Shown piece after piece: positions 9,999 through 18,029 of a DNA stretch of 64,000 nt (position 1 is its first letter; every line of letters begins with the position of its first letter). Below the pieces are notes generated by a model, which worked only from the letters and a program-made list of their open reading frames with translations, searched no databases and was not told the DNA's origin. The stretch is from assembly GCF_002091955.1 (NCBI RefSeq), contig NZ_MKKY01000055.1, positions 186,001 through 250,000 on the forward strand, in the 5' to 3' direction. This DNA is from Rhodococcus sp. 1168. GTDB lineage: Bacteria > Actinomycetota > Actinomycetes > Mycobacteriales > Mycobacteriaceae. The position numbers and the translations under genes were made by a program.

Positions 9999-10088
9999 CA
10001 GTATCATCGCGGAAAGACTCCGGTCGGTGGGGCCGACAAACCGGGATGACGACAGTTCGACGAGTTCGCAGGGGCGGGGACCGAACAC

Positions 10089-10316
10089 ATGGATCTGTTT
10101 CAAATAGCCGTGATTGCATTCTTGGCAATTGGGTCGTGCGCCGTGCTCGCCGGGATCGGTGCCACCGTGGTCAGCAGCGAACGTCGCTCCCCGAGCCGTC
10201 GAAAAAAGACCGGAATTGCGCCCGGCTGGTACCCCGACGCGCAGGACGAGACGCTCCTTCGATACTTCGACGGACGGGAACCCACCAGACAGACCTCCCG
10301 ACGCGAACAGTCCTGA
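10089..10316 (+). CDS. Small membrane protein with DUF2510 motif
   Basis: 75-residue protein. Residues 5-30 form one transmembrane helix (IAVIAFLAIGSCAVLAGIGA). A basic linker (RRSPSRRKK) follows, and then APGWYPDAQDETLLRYFDG, which matches the short DUF2510 motif found beside transmembrane helices in actinobacterial proteins. The motif suggests a cytoplasmic, membrane-tethered module; function unknown. It ends 14 bp before the 3' end of the convergent RelA-like gene. Confidence 0.75.
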   Translation: MDLFQIAVIAFLAIGSCAVLAGIGATVVSSERRSPSRRKKTGIAPGWYPDAQDETLLRYFDGREPTRQTSRREQS

Positions 10317-10330
10317 CACCGCGAACCTGC

Positions 10331-11332
10331 TCACTCCGCAGGCTCCGCTCCCGCCTTCCCGCGTCGGCGGCGCCTGGATCGACGCGACGGTGGCTGAGAC
10401 GAAAGATGGTAGTACAGAGCATCTTCGGAATCCTCGACGACGACCTGAACGACATCCCCGACTTCGAGGAAGTCGTCGACATCGATCCGGTCCGTGGCTC
10501 CGATGACGGCCTTCACCGACCTAGCCGGGATGAGCCCGCGTCGACCGTCGGGGCCCACGGCCAATGCGTAGCGCGGACCGGTTCTGGTCACGCGCGCGCT
10601 GATGATCGCGGAATCCTTCGGCACCGGAGTCGGCTCGGCGGCAACATCTTTGGCGGCTGTGGTCTGTGAATCGAGTTGTGCTGCGAGATCGTCTGCCATG
10701 AGATCGACTTGCAACAGCAGATCGGCCATATGTCGAGCTTGATTCTCATGAGTCTTCGACGGCTTGAGTGCCTCTCCAGGCTTGTACATGTCCTCGTGGG
10801 TCAGCTCGCCCCAGGCGTCTTGCAGCCGGGTTTTCACCTGAACCTCCACCTTGACATCCATGTCGCCCTGGTGCGTTGCAACCCGAACGAGTAGCACCGC
10901 GTGGTACGCCCGATAACCGCTCGGTTTGGGAAACGCCACGTAATTCATCGGGTCCTTTGCGAAGCGCACCGAGCACTCGGGATCCCGACAAGCCAACTCC
11001 AACGCCTCGACAAACGCGTGCAGATCGCGGGGGCTTTTGCATAAAACCTTGATTCCGATGAGATCACCGAGGGCATCGACGACCTCATCCACCGTGCTGG
11101 GCTCGGTTATCCGGCCTTCGGCGATCTTGCGACGCAACTTGTCCGCGGCCCGGGCGGGGTCCTTGATTCGCGCAGACTGGGCATTGAGGCGATCACGATC
11201 GACATTGTCGAGAATCTCGTCGGCAATTGTTTCGAGAAAGTTCTGCGTGGTGACCAGCGCTGCTTGCCAAGCGCGACCACGCTGCAGATACACCTCCTCG
11301 ACGAGGTCATCGATGCTCGTCGATGTTGTCAT
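10331..11332 (-). CDS. RelA/SpoT-domain protein with a C-terminal S1-like segment
   Basis: Putative (p)ppGpp synthetase-family protein, 333 residues, ATG 11332. The synthetase fold is visible: RIKDPARAADKLRRKI (family RxKxxxSxxxK region), DLIGIKVL, PKPSGYRAYHAVLL (G-loop Tyr) and VEVQVKTRLQDAWGELTHEDMYK with the catalytic Glu. No HD hydrolase domain is present, so hydrolysis is not expected. After about residue 225 comes a segment like an S1/OB fold (GRRGLIPARSV, FLEVGDVVQVVVEDS), then a basic tail (RRSRRRRRGK) that could bind RNA. This makes it longer than ordinary small alarmone synthetases (about 210). Family assignment is good; activity and the S1 call are inference. Confidence 0.8.
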   Translation of the reverse strand: MTTSTSIDDLVEEVYLQRGRAWQAALVTTQNFLETIADEILDNVDRDRLNAQSARIKDPARAADKLRRKIAEGRITEPSTVDEVVDALGDLIGIKVLCKSPRDLHAFVEALELACRDPECSVRFAKDPMNYVAFPKPSGYRAYHAVLLVRVATHQGDMDVKVEVQVKTRLQDAWGELTHEDMYKPGEALKPSKTHENQARHMADLLLQVDLMADDLAAQLDSQTTAAKDVAAEPTPVPKDSAIISARVTRTGPRYALAVGPDGRRGLIPARSVKAVIGATDRIDVDDFLEVGDVVQVVVEDSEDALYYHLSSQPPSRRSRRRRRGKAGAEPAE

Positions 11333-11482
11333 GGGAACTGCTTTCGATCGATGAACTTCGGCCTTGGTGCACCGAAGGCTAGCGCAGGGATGAGCGGCCT
11401 CCGACCTCTGCCGCGGTACGTCGTGCATCGGGTGTGAAAAAGTACCGCGCATCTGACGGAGGAGAGCACTATTGTCGAAGAA

Positions 11483-12457
11483 ATGACGACCACAGTCGCA
11501 GAGGGCGACGAATTCGTTGCGCAGTTCGACCCGTACCGGCGTGAGCTACTGGCTCATTGCTACCGCATGACGGGGTCCATTCACGACGCCGAGGATCTCG
11601 TTCAGGAGACGTACATTCGAGCCTGGAAAGGCTACGGAAAGTTCGAGGGCAGATCGTCCATGCGGACTTGGCTGTATCGCATTGCCATCAATACCTGCTT
11701 GACGGCATTGGAGGGACGCTCGAGGCGTCCGCTGCCCACAGGTCTCGGGGCACCCAGCTCGGATCCGTCGGATGATCTGATCGAGCGTCACGAAATTTCC
11801 TGGCTGGAGCCGATCGCAGATTCGGACTTGAGCGATTCGGGCGATCCAGCGAGCATTGTCGTCGGGCGAGCATCCATCCGTCTGGCATTCATCGCTGCCC
11901 TGCAACACCTTTCGCCGCGGCAGCGTGCGGCACTGCTGATGCGTGAGGTTTTGCAATGGAAAGCCTCGGAGGTAGCCGACGCGCTGGCAACGACCACGAC
12001 GGCGGTCAACAGCCTCGTACAGCGCGCCCGAGCGCAACTGGACTCGATCACGCCCTCCGAGGACGGAGTCGTCGAGCCTTCGTCGGCGCAGATCCAGGAA
12101 CTGCTGGAAAAGTATGTCGACAGTTTCGAGCGATACGACATCGGTCAGCTCGTCGAGCTGTTCACCACGGACGCGGTGTGGGAAATGCCGCCGTTCGTCG
12201 GGTGGTACCAGGGCGGGGAAAATATCGGAGCGCTCATTCGAGGCAATTGCCCGGCCAATGGGCCCGGGGACATGCGCATGCTGCCCACCGCTGCCAACGG
12301 CCGGCCTGCATACGGGCTGTACATGCGAAACGAGTCAGGCCGACATGTCGCTTTTCAGTTGCACGTTCTCGATTTTCGAGCCAATCGCGTCGCACATGTG
12401 GCGTCCTTCTTCGATCTGACACTCTTCGAGAGATTCGGTCTGCCGGCACACCTGTGA
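11483..12457 (+). CDS. sigG: ECF sigma factor, SigG type, with SnoaL-like C-terminal domain
   Basis: RNA polymerase sigma factor of the long ECF type, 324 residues. Region 2 is clear (RRELLAHCYRMTGSIHDAEDLVQETYIRAWKG) and region 4 contains LSPRQRAALLMREVLQWKASEVADAL plus a helix-turn-helix. The C-terminal 120 residues (YVDSFERYDIGQLVELFTTDAVWEMPP and onward) are an NTF2/SnoaL-like domain, as in mycobacterial SigG, where it replaces anti-sigma control in cis. No anti-sigma gene is adjacent. The symbol follows the mycobacterial homologue by architecture, not by alignment. Confidence 0.85.
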   Translation: MTTTVAEGDEFVAQFDPYRRELLAHCYRMTGSIHDAEDLVQETYIRAWKGYGKFEGRSSMRTWLYRIAINTCLTALEGRSRRPLPTGLGAPSSDPSDDLIERHEISWLEPIADSDLSDSGDPASIVVGRASIRLAFIAALQHLSPRQRAALLMREVLQWKASEVADALATTTTAVNSLVQRARAQLDSITPSEDGVVEPSSAQIQELLEKYVDSFERYDIGQLVELFTTDAVWEMPPFVGWYQGGENIGALIRGNCPANGPGDMRMLPTAANGRPAYGLYMRNESGRHVAFQLHVLDFRANRVAHVASFFDLTLFERFGLPAHL

Positions 12458-12612
12458 CCGGGCACGAGCGTCGGCGAACCGCATCCTCTCGGCGCTGATC
12501 CTCAGGGCCATGGAGCGACCGGCTTGTCTCGGGTGCGTAGCTCTGTAGCAAGATGGGTCCGCGGGAACGAGCTGATAGCGCGTTCCCGCTGTTTCGTCGA
12601 AGAGGAGAATTG

Positions 12613-13350
12613 ATGGATTTGGGACTGTCCGGCAAGTCGTTCATCGTCACTGGTGGAACCGAGGGGCTCGGTCTGGCCAGTGCTCGCGAATTGCTGCGAG
12701 AGGGCGCGAAGGTCACCGTGTCGTCTCGCTCTCAGGAGAAAGTCGACGACGCGGTGACAGAGCTCGGCGCTCATCGCCCGAACGCCGTGAACGGAATGGT
12801 TGCCGATAATGGCCACCCGATCAGCGCAGAGCTTGTCGTCGAGGCTGCCCTCGCGCACTGGGGCAAGATCGACGGTCTCGTCGTCAGCGTTGGCGGGCCA
12901 CCGCGCGGCACAGCATTGGAAGCAACGGACGAGCAGTGGGAAGACGCGTTTCGTTCGATTTTTCTCGGAACGGTACGGCTCGTCAGGGCGGCAGCAGCAT
13001 CGATGACGGAAGGCGGCGCAGTTGTCCTGGTGCTGTCGAGTTCGGTGAAGTCGCCGTTGACGGGCCTCGGAATCTCGAACGGTCTTCGACCCGGGCTGGC
13101 AATGGTCGCCAAAGATATGGCTGACGAACTGGGCACACGAGGAATTCGTATCGTCAGCGTCTTGCCAGGCAGATTCGATACAACTCGCGGCGGAGCCGTC
13201 GGCAACGAGGACTTGGCTCGCATACCTCTTGGGCGTATCGGTGACCCCGACGAATTCGGAAGGGTCGTCGCGTTTCTGGCGTCACCCGCCGCGTCGTACA
13301 TCACGGGTTCGACGGTCACCGTCGACGGCGGGGCGCTGCGAGCATTGTGA
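12613..13350 (+). CDS. SDR-family protein lacking the catalytic Tyr/Lys
   Basis: Short-chain dehydrogenase/reductase fold, 245 residues; ATG 12613 follows GAGGAG at good spacing. The NAD(P) site is intact (VTGGTEGLG, residues about 12-20), and the C-terminal PASYITGSTVTVDGGALRAL is typical of FabG-like SDRs. At the active site the usual Ser...Tyr-x-x-x-Lys reads SSSVKSPLTGLGISNGLRPG: the Ser is there, but Ser/Asn and Arg stand where Tyr and Lys belong. It may bind nucleotide without classical reduction or use another mechanism; its substrate cannot be told. It is annotated only by fold and is followed by a strong terminator. Confidence 0.8.
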   Translation: MDLGLSGKSFIVTGGTEGLGLASARELLREGAKVTVSSRSQEKVDDAVTELGAHRPNAVNGMVADNGHPISAELVVEAALAHWGKIDGLVVSVGGPPRGTALEATDEQWEDAFRSIFLGTVRLVRAAAASMTEGGAVVLVLSSSVKSPLTGLGISNGLRPGLAMVAKDMADELGTRGIRIVSVLPGRFDTTRGGAVGNEDLARIPLGRIGDPDEFGRVVAFLASPAASYITGSTVTVDGGALRAL

Positions 13351-13390
13351 GCAACGGTCCTTTTGACCAACTATGGCCGATCGAACGCAG

Positions 13391-13430
13391 GTGACCCCGC
13401 ACCAAGCCCGTGGGCTGTGTGCGGGGTCAC
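13391..13430. terminator. Bidirectional hairpin terminator
   Basis: A perfect 12-bp stem (GTGACCCCGCAC / GTGCGGGGTCAC) encloses a second short stem (AGCCC/GGGCT). It lies between the 3' ends of the convergent SDR (+) and chorismate mutase-like (-) genes. Strength, symmetry and position fit a factor-independent terminator for both, although no long T-tract is seen, which is common at high GC. Confidence 0.75.
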
Positions 13431-13458
13431 TGAAAGCGAAGTACGGGGACGTAGCTGC

Positions 13459-13725
13459 TTAGCGTGTGCTCGATGCGATGCGTGCGAGCATCCGAGAGAA
13501 CACCGAGCCGTCCGACCCGAGGGCATCGAAAGAAGTCCAGTCAGCTGGAACTGCTGCGTCGCCCTTGGCGGCAGCGAGCGTGCGCACCAACTCGGTGCGG
13601 CGTTCGATCGCGCCGAGAATATCGGCATCGAGCGTGACTAGCTGCTCATCGAGCTGGTCGATCTTGACTTCGTCTGTTCGTGCTTCGATGGCGCTGATGG
13701 CGAGCGAATCGATCTGCAATGTCAC
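13459..13725 (-). CDS. Chorismate mutase-like (AroQ-type fold) small protein
   Basis: 88-residue, mostly helical protein. GTG 13725 has an AGGAG five bases upstream. The stretch KIDQLDEQLVTLDADILGAIERRTELVRTLA matches the first helix of AroQ-type chorismate mutases (consensus ID-LD--I--L---R---), including the Arg-Arg-Thr-Glu start of the active site. The second half (DWTSFDALGSDGSVFSRMLARIASS) is shortened and degenerate compared with the secreted or intracellular mycobacterial enzyme, so catalysis is uncertain. It may be an isochorismate lyase-like or inactive relative. It stands alone, with its own promoter-like region. Confidence 0.6.
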   Translation of the reverse strand: MTLQIDSLAISAIEARTDEVKIDQLDEQLVTLDADILGAIERRTELVRTLAAAKGDAAVPADWTSFDALGSDGSVFSRMLARIASSTR

Positions 13726-13773
13726 ATCGTCTCCTTTTGTTCGCGTCCTGAGGAGTGAGTCGTTCAGATCCTC

Positions 13774-13804
13774 AGAACTGTTACACGATAGTTCTATGTG
13801 TCAA
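13774..13804 (-). promoter_or_regulatory. Putative promoter with overlapping inverted repeat
   Basis: Upstream of the chorismate mutase-like gene, the - strand carries TTGACA (13804-13799) followed after 15 bases by TAACAG, a plausible sigma-A-type promoter with a short spacer. A perfect 6-bp inverted repeat (AGAACT, 10 bases, AGTTCT, 13774-13795) lies between and over these elements, as an operator would. Confidence 0.45.
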
Positions 13805-14064
13805 CGATGTTTCGTACCCTGCACCAAAATGCCTAGTAATCAAGCGGGGGCCAAGGCTTTCGGGCTGTGATGCTGGCAACAATCGAGGTCCACACCGTCG
13901 ATTCGACGCATTGGTGCAGTGGCGACCCTCTAACGCGGCGTGAGTAGCCACTTCTGGGGTAGAGCGTTTCGAAGCCATATCAACTATTCGGAGCGGGACC
14001 TCTGCGGTACTGCTCGTGCAGGCAGAATCCTTTGCGGGCTACACCGACGATCGGCACGGTGAAC
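13805..14064. other. Intergenic region, no gene seen
   Basis: Part of the 415-bp space between the divergent chorismate mutase-like gene and the FAD oxidoreductase. Short open frames here show no ribosome site or recognisable protein. Regulatory elements are listed separately on both sides. Confidence 0.5.
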
Positions 14065-14126
14065 GTCAGTTCGGGTTTCGGGATTGTCAGTTCGGGTTGC
14101 GGGGTAGTCGTCGAACAACGACTACC
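14065..14126. promoter_or_regulatory. Direct repeats and hairpin ahead of the oxidoreductase gene
   Basis: Two near-identical 18-bp direct repeats, GTCAGTTCGGGTTTCGGG (14065-14082) and GTCAGTTCGGGTTGCGGG (14086-14103), are spaced exactly 21 bp apart, about two helical turns. They are followed at once by a perfect 9-bp inverted repeat (GGTAGTCGT, 6-base loop, ACGACTACC; 14103-14126). The AAGGAG ribosome site of the next gene begins three bases later. The layout suggests tandem regulator binding plus either an operator or an RNA hairpin that affects translation. Confidence 0.5.
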
Positions 14127-14140
14127 GCAAGGAGCTCCTC

Positions 14141-15298
14141 GTGCGCTATGACTACCTCATCGTCGGCGGCGGCATGGTCGCCGACGCCGCAGCTCGCGGC
14201 ATCCGCGAAAAGGACACCTCTGGGACAATCGGCATTCTGGGGTCAGACAGCGACGGGCCCTACACCCGACCGGCCTTGTCGAAAAAATTGTGGACGGACA
14301 AGGACTTCGGCCGCGACCAGGTCCCGCTGAACACTGCGTCCGACACCGGTGCCGAGGTGCGCACCAATACTCGAGTCCGGTCGGTCGATCGTGAAAACAA
14401 AACGGTGACGACCCAATCCGGGGACGCGTTCGAGTACGGAGAGTTGCTGGTTGCAACCGGAGTATCACCAGTCCAACTGGATATCGCGCCCAGTCCGAGA
14501 GTGATCTATTTTCGGACATTCGCCGACTACCGCGCGCTGAGGGACCTGACCAAGACGGCTTCGCACATTGCCGTCGTCGGAGGTGGGTACATCGGTACCG
14601 AAATTGCGTCGGCGCTCGCACTCAACGGCGTCGAGGTCACGCTGATCACCAGCGACGACGTGGTGGGTGGTCACATGTTCCCGGCGTCGCTCGCGGCGGC
14701 ATTCGAAGCAGGGTTCAACGAACATGGCGTCACGATCCGGCGGGCAGTGAAGGTGACTACGGCTGCCGAGGCCTCGGCTCGAGTGCAATTGCAACTCGAC
14801 GACGGCTCGAACGTAGAAGCAGATGGAGTGGTATTGGGCCTCGGTGTGCGCCCCAACGTCGAGCTTGCCGAAGCCAGTGGATTGGCCGTCGACAACGGCA
14901 TCGTCGTCGACGAATACCTTCGGACCGACGATCGTCATGTCTACGCGGCAGGCGATGTCGCCAACTATCCCGACGCAATTCTGGGCCGTCGACGCATCGA
15001 ACACGTAGACAACGCAATCGAGATGGGTAAGGCAGTCGGCCGCATCATGGCAGGCGATACCGAGCCGTACACCTACACGCCGTACTTCTATTCGGACGTC
15101 TTCGACGACGGCTACCAGGCCGTGGGAACCGTCGACACATCGCTGCGTGCCGTAGAGGAATGGAAGGTCGAGCCAAAAGAAGGCGTCATCTACTATCTCG
15201 AAGGCGACACAGTGCGAGGGGTACTCATGTGGAACGTGTGGGAAGGCCTCGACGAGGCCAAGGCGCTTCTCGGTAAGGAGAAGGACGGAAGTCACTGA
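14141..15298 (+). CDS. FAD-dependent pyridine nucleotide-disulfide oxidoreductase (AIF / ferredoxin reductase type)
   Basis: Flavoprotein of 385 residues. GTG 14141 follows AAGGAGCTCCTC. The FAD motif YLIVGGGMVADAA is at the N-terminus, TRPALSKKLW contacts FAD as in ferredoxin and rubredoxin reductases, HIAVVGGGYIGTEIASALA is the NAD(P)H Rossmann motif, and VYAAGDVANYP the C-terminal FAD motif. No redox-active Cys pair is present, so it is not a disulfide reductase. The C-terminal part after residue 300 resembles the AIF/reductase dimerisation domain. It may reduce a small iron-sulfur or quinone partner, but no ferredoxin gene is adjacent. The electron acceptor is unknown. Confidence 0.85.
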   Translation: MRYDYLIVGGGMVADAAARGIREKDTSGTIGILGSDSDGPYTRPALSKKLWTDKDFGRDQVPLNTASDTGAEVRTNTRVRSVDRENKTVTTQSGDAFEYGELLVATGVSPVQLDIAPSPRVIYFRTFADYRALRDLTKTASHIAVVGGGYIGTEIASALALNGVEVTLITSDDVVGGHMFPASLAAAFEAGFNEHGVTIRRAVKVTTAAEASARVQLQLDDGSNVEADGVVLGLGVRPNVELAEASGLAVDNGIVVDEYLRTDDRHVYAAGDVANYPDAILGRRRIEHVDNAIEMGKAVGRIMAGDTEPYTYTPYFYSDVFDDGYQAVGTVDTSLRAVEEWKVEPKEGVIYYLEGDTVRGVLMWNVWEGLDEAKALLGKEKDGSH

Positions 15299-15399
15299 TT
15301 CGTCCTGATGCCCTCGGCGTCGGTTCTGGACCGGTCGCGCGCCAACATGGTGAGAATTCTGGAACAGTGGGTTCTGGTCGTACGCCACGAGGAGCTGAC

Positions 15400-16375
15400 A
15401 TGTCCGAGCCCACAGAAATCGGTACCAGCCGAGAACGCGTCGAAGAGCAGGTTCGCCGTTGGTGTGAGCGTGCGCGAGTGGCTGGCAGATGGCCGATGCT
15501 GTCCGACGCGTCCGCGGTGGCAATCGCTGCAGGCAGGTTGGATGCCCCCACCAGGGAAATCCTTGCCGCGCGGCGTAGAGCAGGAAGGTCGGTGCCCTCG
15601 ATCGGAGGCTTTGCTGCTGCGAGAGCTCTCGCCGAGGAGCGAGCACGATGGTTGGTCAAGGATACGAAGAACAAGCCGGGATCCGCGCTCGTCTACCGGA
15701 TGCGAGCCGCTGAGCTGACCAAGCGTCTCGATCACCTCCGAACGATCGTGGTGATGTCGACCGACCACTACGCACACGGTGTACGTGCCGTTCGACGTGA
15801 GCGCCGCGACGGAATTCATTTGGATCTCTACCAGCGAGACGCACTCTTCGATGCGCTGCTGCATACCCCCGTCCCGAGGCAGCACATCGGCGGGTTCGCC
15901 ACTAGAACAGGGCTGTCGGTTCTCGACCTTGCCGCCGATCGCGTGGCTGAGGTATCGAAGAACACTCGGTTCGAAAATGTGGGGGACCGCGCGTCAGCGA
16001 TGATGGCTGAGGTCGCAGATCAAAAAGACGATGTGTTCGCCGACCGATATGAGACGCTGCTGTTCATCGCCGGCACGTCGTACGATCGCGTGAATTCCTC
16101 ACCGGCGTGGAGGTCCGAGCACTTTCTCGTCCAGCGCACGCAACTCGACCTTGCCGAGGAACTCACACAGGTCGCCGTCGACACCCTCTCCCTGCACGAC
16201 ATCAGCATCGAACTCGACGATATCGCCGCGGTGATGCTCGACGACGCCACGCGAGTCCAGGTCGCCACCCGCCGTGCTGCGCTCGAGTCTGTATGGACGC
16301 AACTGATCGACAGGGTTGCCGCGTTGGTCAGGGTCGCGGACCTGGTTACGCGAGCCGAGGGCGACCATTCTGCGA
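15400..16375 (+). pseudogene. Unknown gene, 3' end replaced at a rearrangement junction
   Basis: ATG 15400 with GGAG upstream begins a protein I do not recognise. It is helical and charged, with a segment ARRRAGRSVPSIGGFAAARA, then LVYRMRAAELTKRLDHLRTI, then many acidic residues. Sequence that looks like real protein continues to about codon 325 (AALVRVADLVTRAEG). Past about 16375 the frame stays open to 16647, but the residues (Ser/Pro/Arg-rich) are the antisense of the TnsA-like gene. The original 3' end therefore appears lost. The end given is the estimated junction, good to a few tens of bases. Function unknown. Confidence 0.55.
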
Positions 16376-16904
16376 TGGACGTCACAGCCCCGTCCAACCG
16401 GTCCCACACCGCGTACCGCCAGCCTAGGGCCCCGCACGCGCGGCCGGTCACCTCGAACGCTTCACGGTCGGTGTCGCCGATCAGCTCCAACGGCCGTGAG
16501 TCCAGCACCAGCATCCCGCCATCAGCCGACGACACCAGAAAGTCGGGAGCGTGCCGCCGCTGCTTCCCGCCGTGCGGCCACAGCAGCCAGAACGGCTGGG
16601 ACACGATAGTCACCACCGAGACGTCGAAATCCAACGCCACCAGATGATCCCGCTCAACCCACGACTCGAATCCGATCCTGCAGCCCATCGTGGCAGACCA
16701 GTACCAACCCGGAAAATTCCGCTGACCCCGATACGACGGAAACGACCGCACCGGTCGACCCAGCTCGCCCACAACCTCAGGCAGCGACATCCACGGCAGA
16801 CGCCGCTCCACGCCACCCTCGGCAACGAAGACGGCCCCGAAATCCCTGACGGATTCTGTCTGCCCTACCTGTTGTTCCAGCACCGGGACATCATCTCGCC
16901 ACAT
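16376..16904 (-). pseudogene. TnsA-like transposase endonuclease, truncated
   Basis: About 175 residues match the TnsA-like heteromeric transposase endonuclease family: PGWYWSATMGCRIGFESWVERDHL carries the conserved catalytic Glu, HAPDFLV the Asp, and MLVLDSRPL follows in the usual strand. TnsA cuts the 5' ends of Tn7-like transposons beside a TnsB-type integrase; no TnsB or TnsC is nearby. After GWRYAVWDRLDG the frame turns into antisense of the neighbouring + strand gene, so the C-terminus is missing. A fragment like this points to a past Tn7-like insertion at the left edge of the biosynthetic cluster. Confidence 0.7.
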
Positions 16905-17074
16905 TCGAGGGGCGCTGTTGTTGCTGGGCGGCCGGATGTCCGACTATTGGGGGGATGCTGTAGGTCGTTCGTGGTGGGGATGTCGGCGTTCGCCGTCCCA
17001 TCGGGTGTCCGAGGGCTGGCGCAGGAGTCCTGGTAGCTGTTCGTCGCTCCAGTACCGAGAATGCCGTTCCCAAG

Positions 17075-18010
17075 TTACCGATTCGTGCCGACGTTCACCG
17101 CGCTGGCCGGATCGACGATCTTCGTCAGTGTCGGCCGCGGCGTCTCCCTGCGTGCCATCGAGGACAACGTCCCCGCGGGCGGCAACTCGACACGGTGGTC
17201 GGCTCCGAGTTTCCGCAGTGTCTGCACACAATGGTCCCAACGAACCGGCGAGGTGACGGCCGAGACAACGGTCTCGGCAAAGCCCGAGGATCGCACCTCT
17301 CCGTCTGTGCTGGACAGGACGAAGGTGTGTGGGTCGGCGAACTCGACCTTACCTACCGCTGCCGCGAATTCCTCTCGGGCGTCAGCCATCAGTTCGGTAT
17401 GGAACGCACCCGCCACACTCATGGCGACTACCTTGACGTCGGGCGGAGGGTCGCTTGCCAGCGCAACGATGCGGTCTCTTGGGCCACCGACCACCACCTG
17501 GCCACCGCCGTTGTGGTTCGCCACTCGCAACCCCGCGCGTGCGGCGATCTCCTCGGCCTGCTCGGAATCGACTCCGAGCAATGCCGCCATGGAACCGTCG
17601 GTGCTTTGGCAGCATCGCGCCATGGCAACGCCTCGCGCTCGCGCCAGTGCAACCGCGTCGTAGGCAGTGAGCACCCCGCTCCCGGCCAAGGCCGCGAGCT
17701 CACCGACCGAATGCCCGACGAAGACGGTGTCGCGAGGCTCGAGCTCGGCACTGTCGAGTGCGGCGAGGCCGAGCAGTGAGAACGCAACGATGAGGGGCTG
17801 CGCCACTGCGGTGTCGACTATCTCCTCCGGGCCGGCTTCGGTACCGAAGTAGCGCAGGTCCAGTTCTGCTGCGTCGCAAAGCTCCTCCAACAAGCCGGCG
17901 ATCCTGTCCGAGACCGCCGCGTCGACGGTTTCGGGGTCGGAGGGGGACAACCAGGGGGCGAGCATTCCAGGTTTCTGACTACCCTGCCCGGGCGCTACGA
18001 TTGCGAACAC
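17075..18010 (-). CDS. Malonyl-CoA:ACP transacylase (FabD-like), probably cluster-dedicated
   Basis: ACP S-malonyltransferase, 311 residues, GTG 18010 with GGAG upstream. It loads malonyl units from CoA onto an acyl carrier protein. Visible: APGQGSQKPGM at the N-terminus, the nucleophile elbow GHSVGELAAL, the substrate-binding Arg in ALARARGVAM, and the catalytic His in VAGAFHTELM. Primary-metabolism fabD in mycolata normally sits beside acpM and kasA; here it stands 20 bp downstream of a LuxR-type regulator and near a type II PKS set. I infer that it feeds that set. Confidence 0.85.
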   Translation of the reverse strand: MFAIVAPGQGSQKPGMLAPWLSPSDPETVDAAVSDRIAGLLEELCDAAELDLRYFGTEAGPEEIVDTAVAQPLIVAFSLLGLAALDSAELEPRDTVFVGHSVGELAALAGSGVLTAYDAVALARARGVAMARCCQSTDGSMAALLGVDSEQAEEIAARAGLRVANHNGGGQVVVGGPRDRIVALASDPPPDVKVVAMSVAGAFHTELMADAREEFAAAVGKVEFADPHTFVLSSTDGEVRSSGFAETVVSAVTSPVRWDHCVQTLRKLGADHRVELPPAGTLSSMARRETPRPTLTKIVDPASAVNVGTNR

Positions 18011-18029
18011 GATTCTCCATCACTTCCTT

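Noticed and set aside
17075..18010. Treating the malonyltransferase as primary-metabolism fabD
   Set aside because: The usual neighbours (acpM, kasA, accD) are absent, and it is next to a cluster-type regulator; the opposite remains possible.
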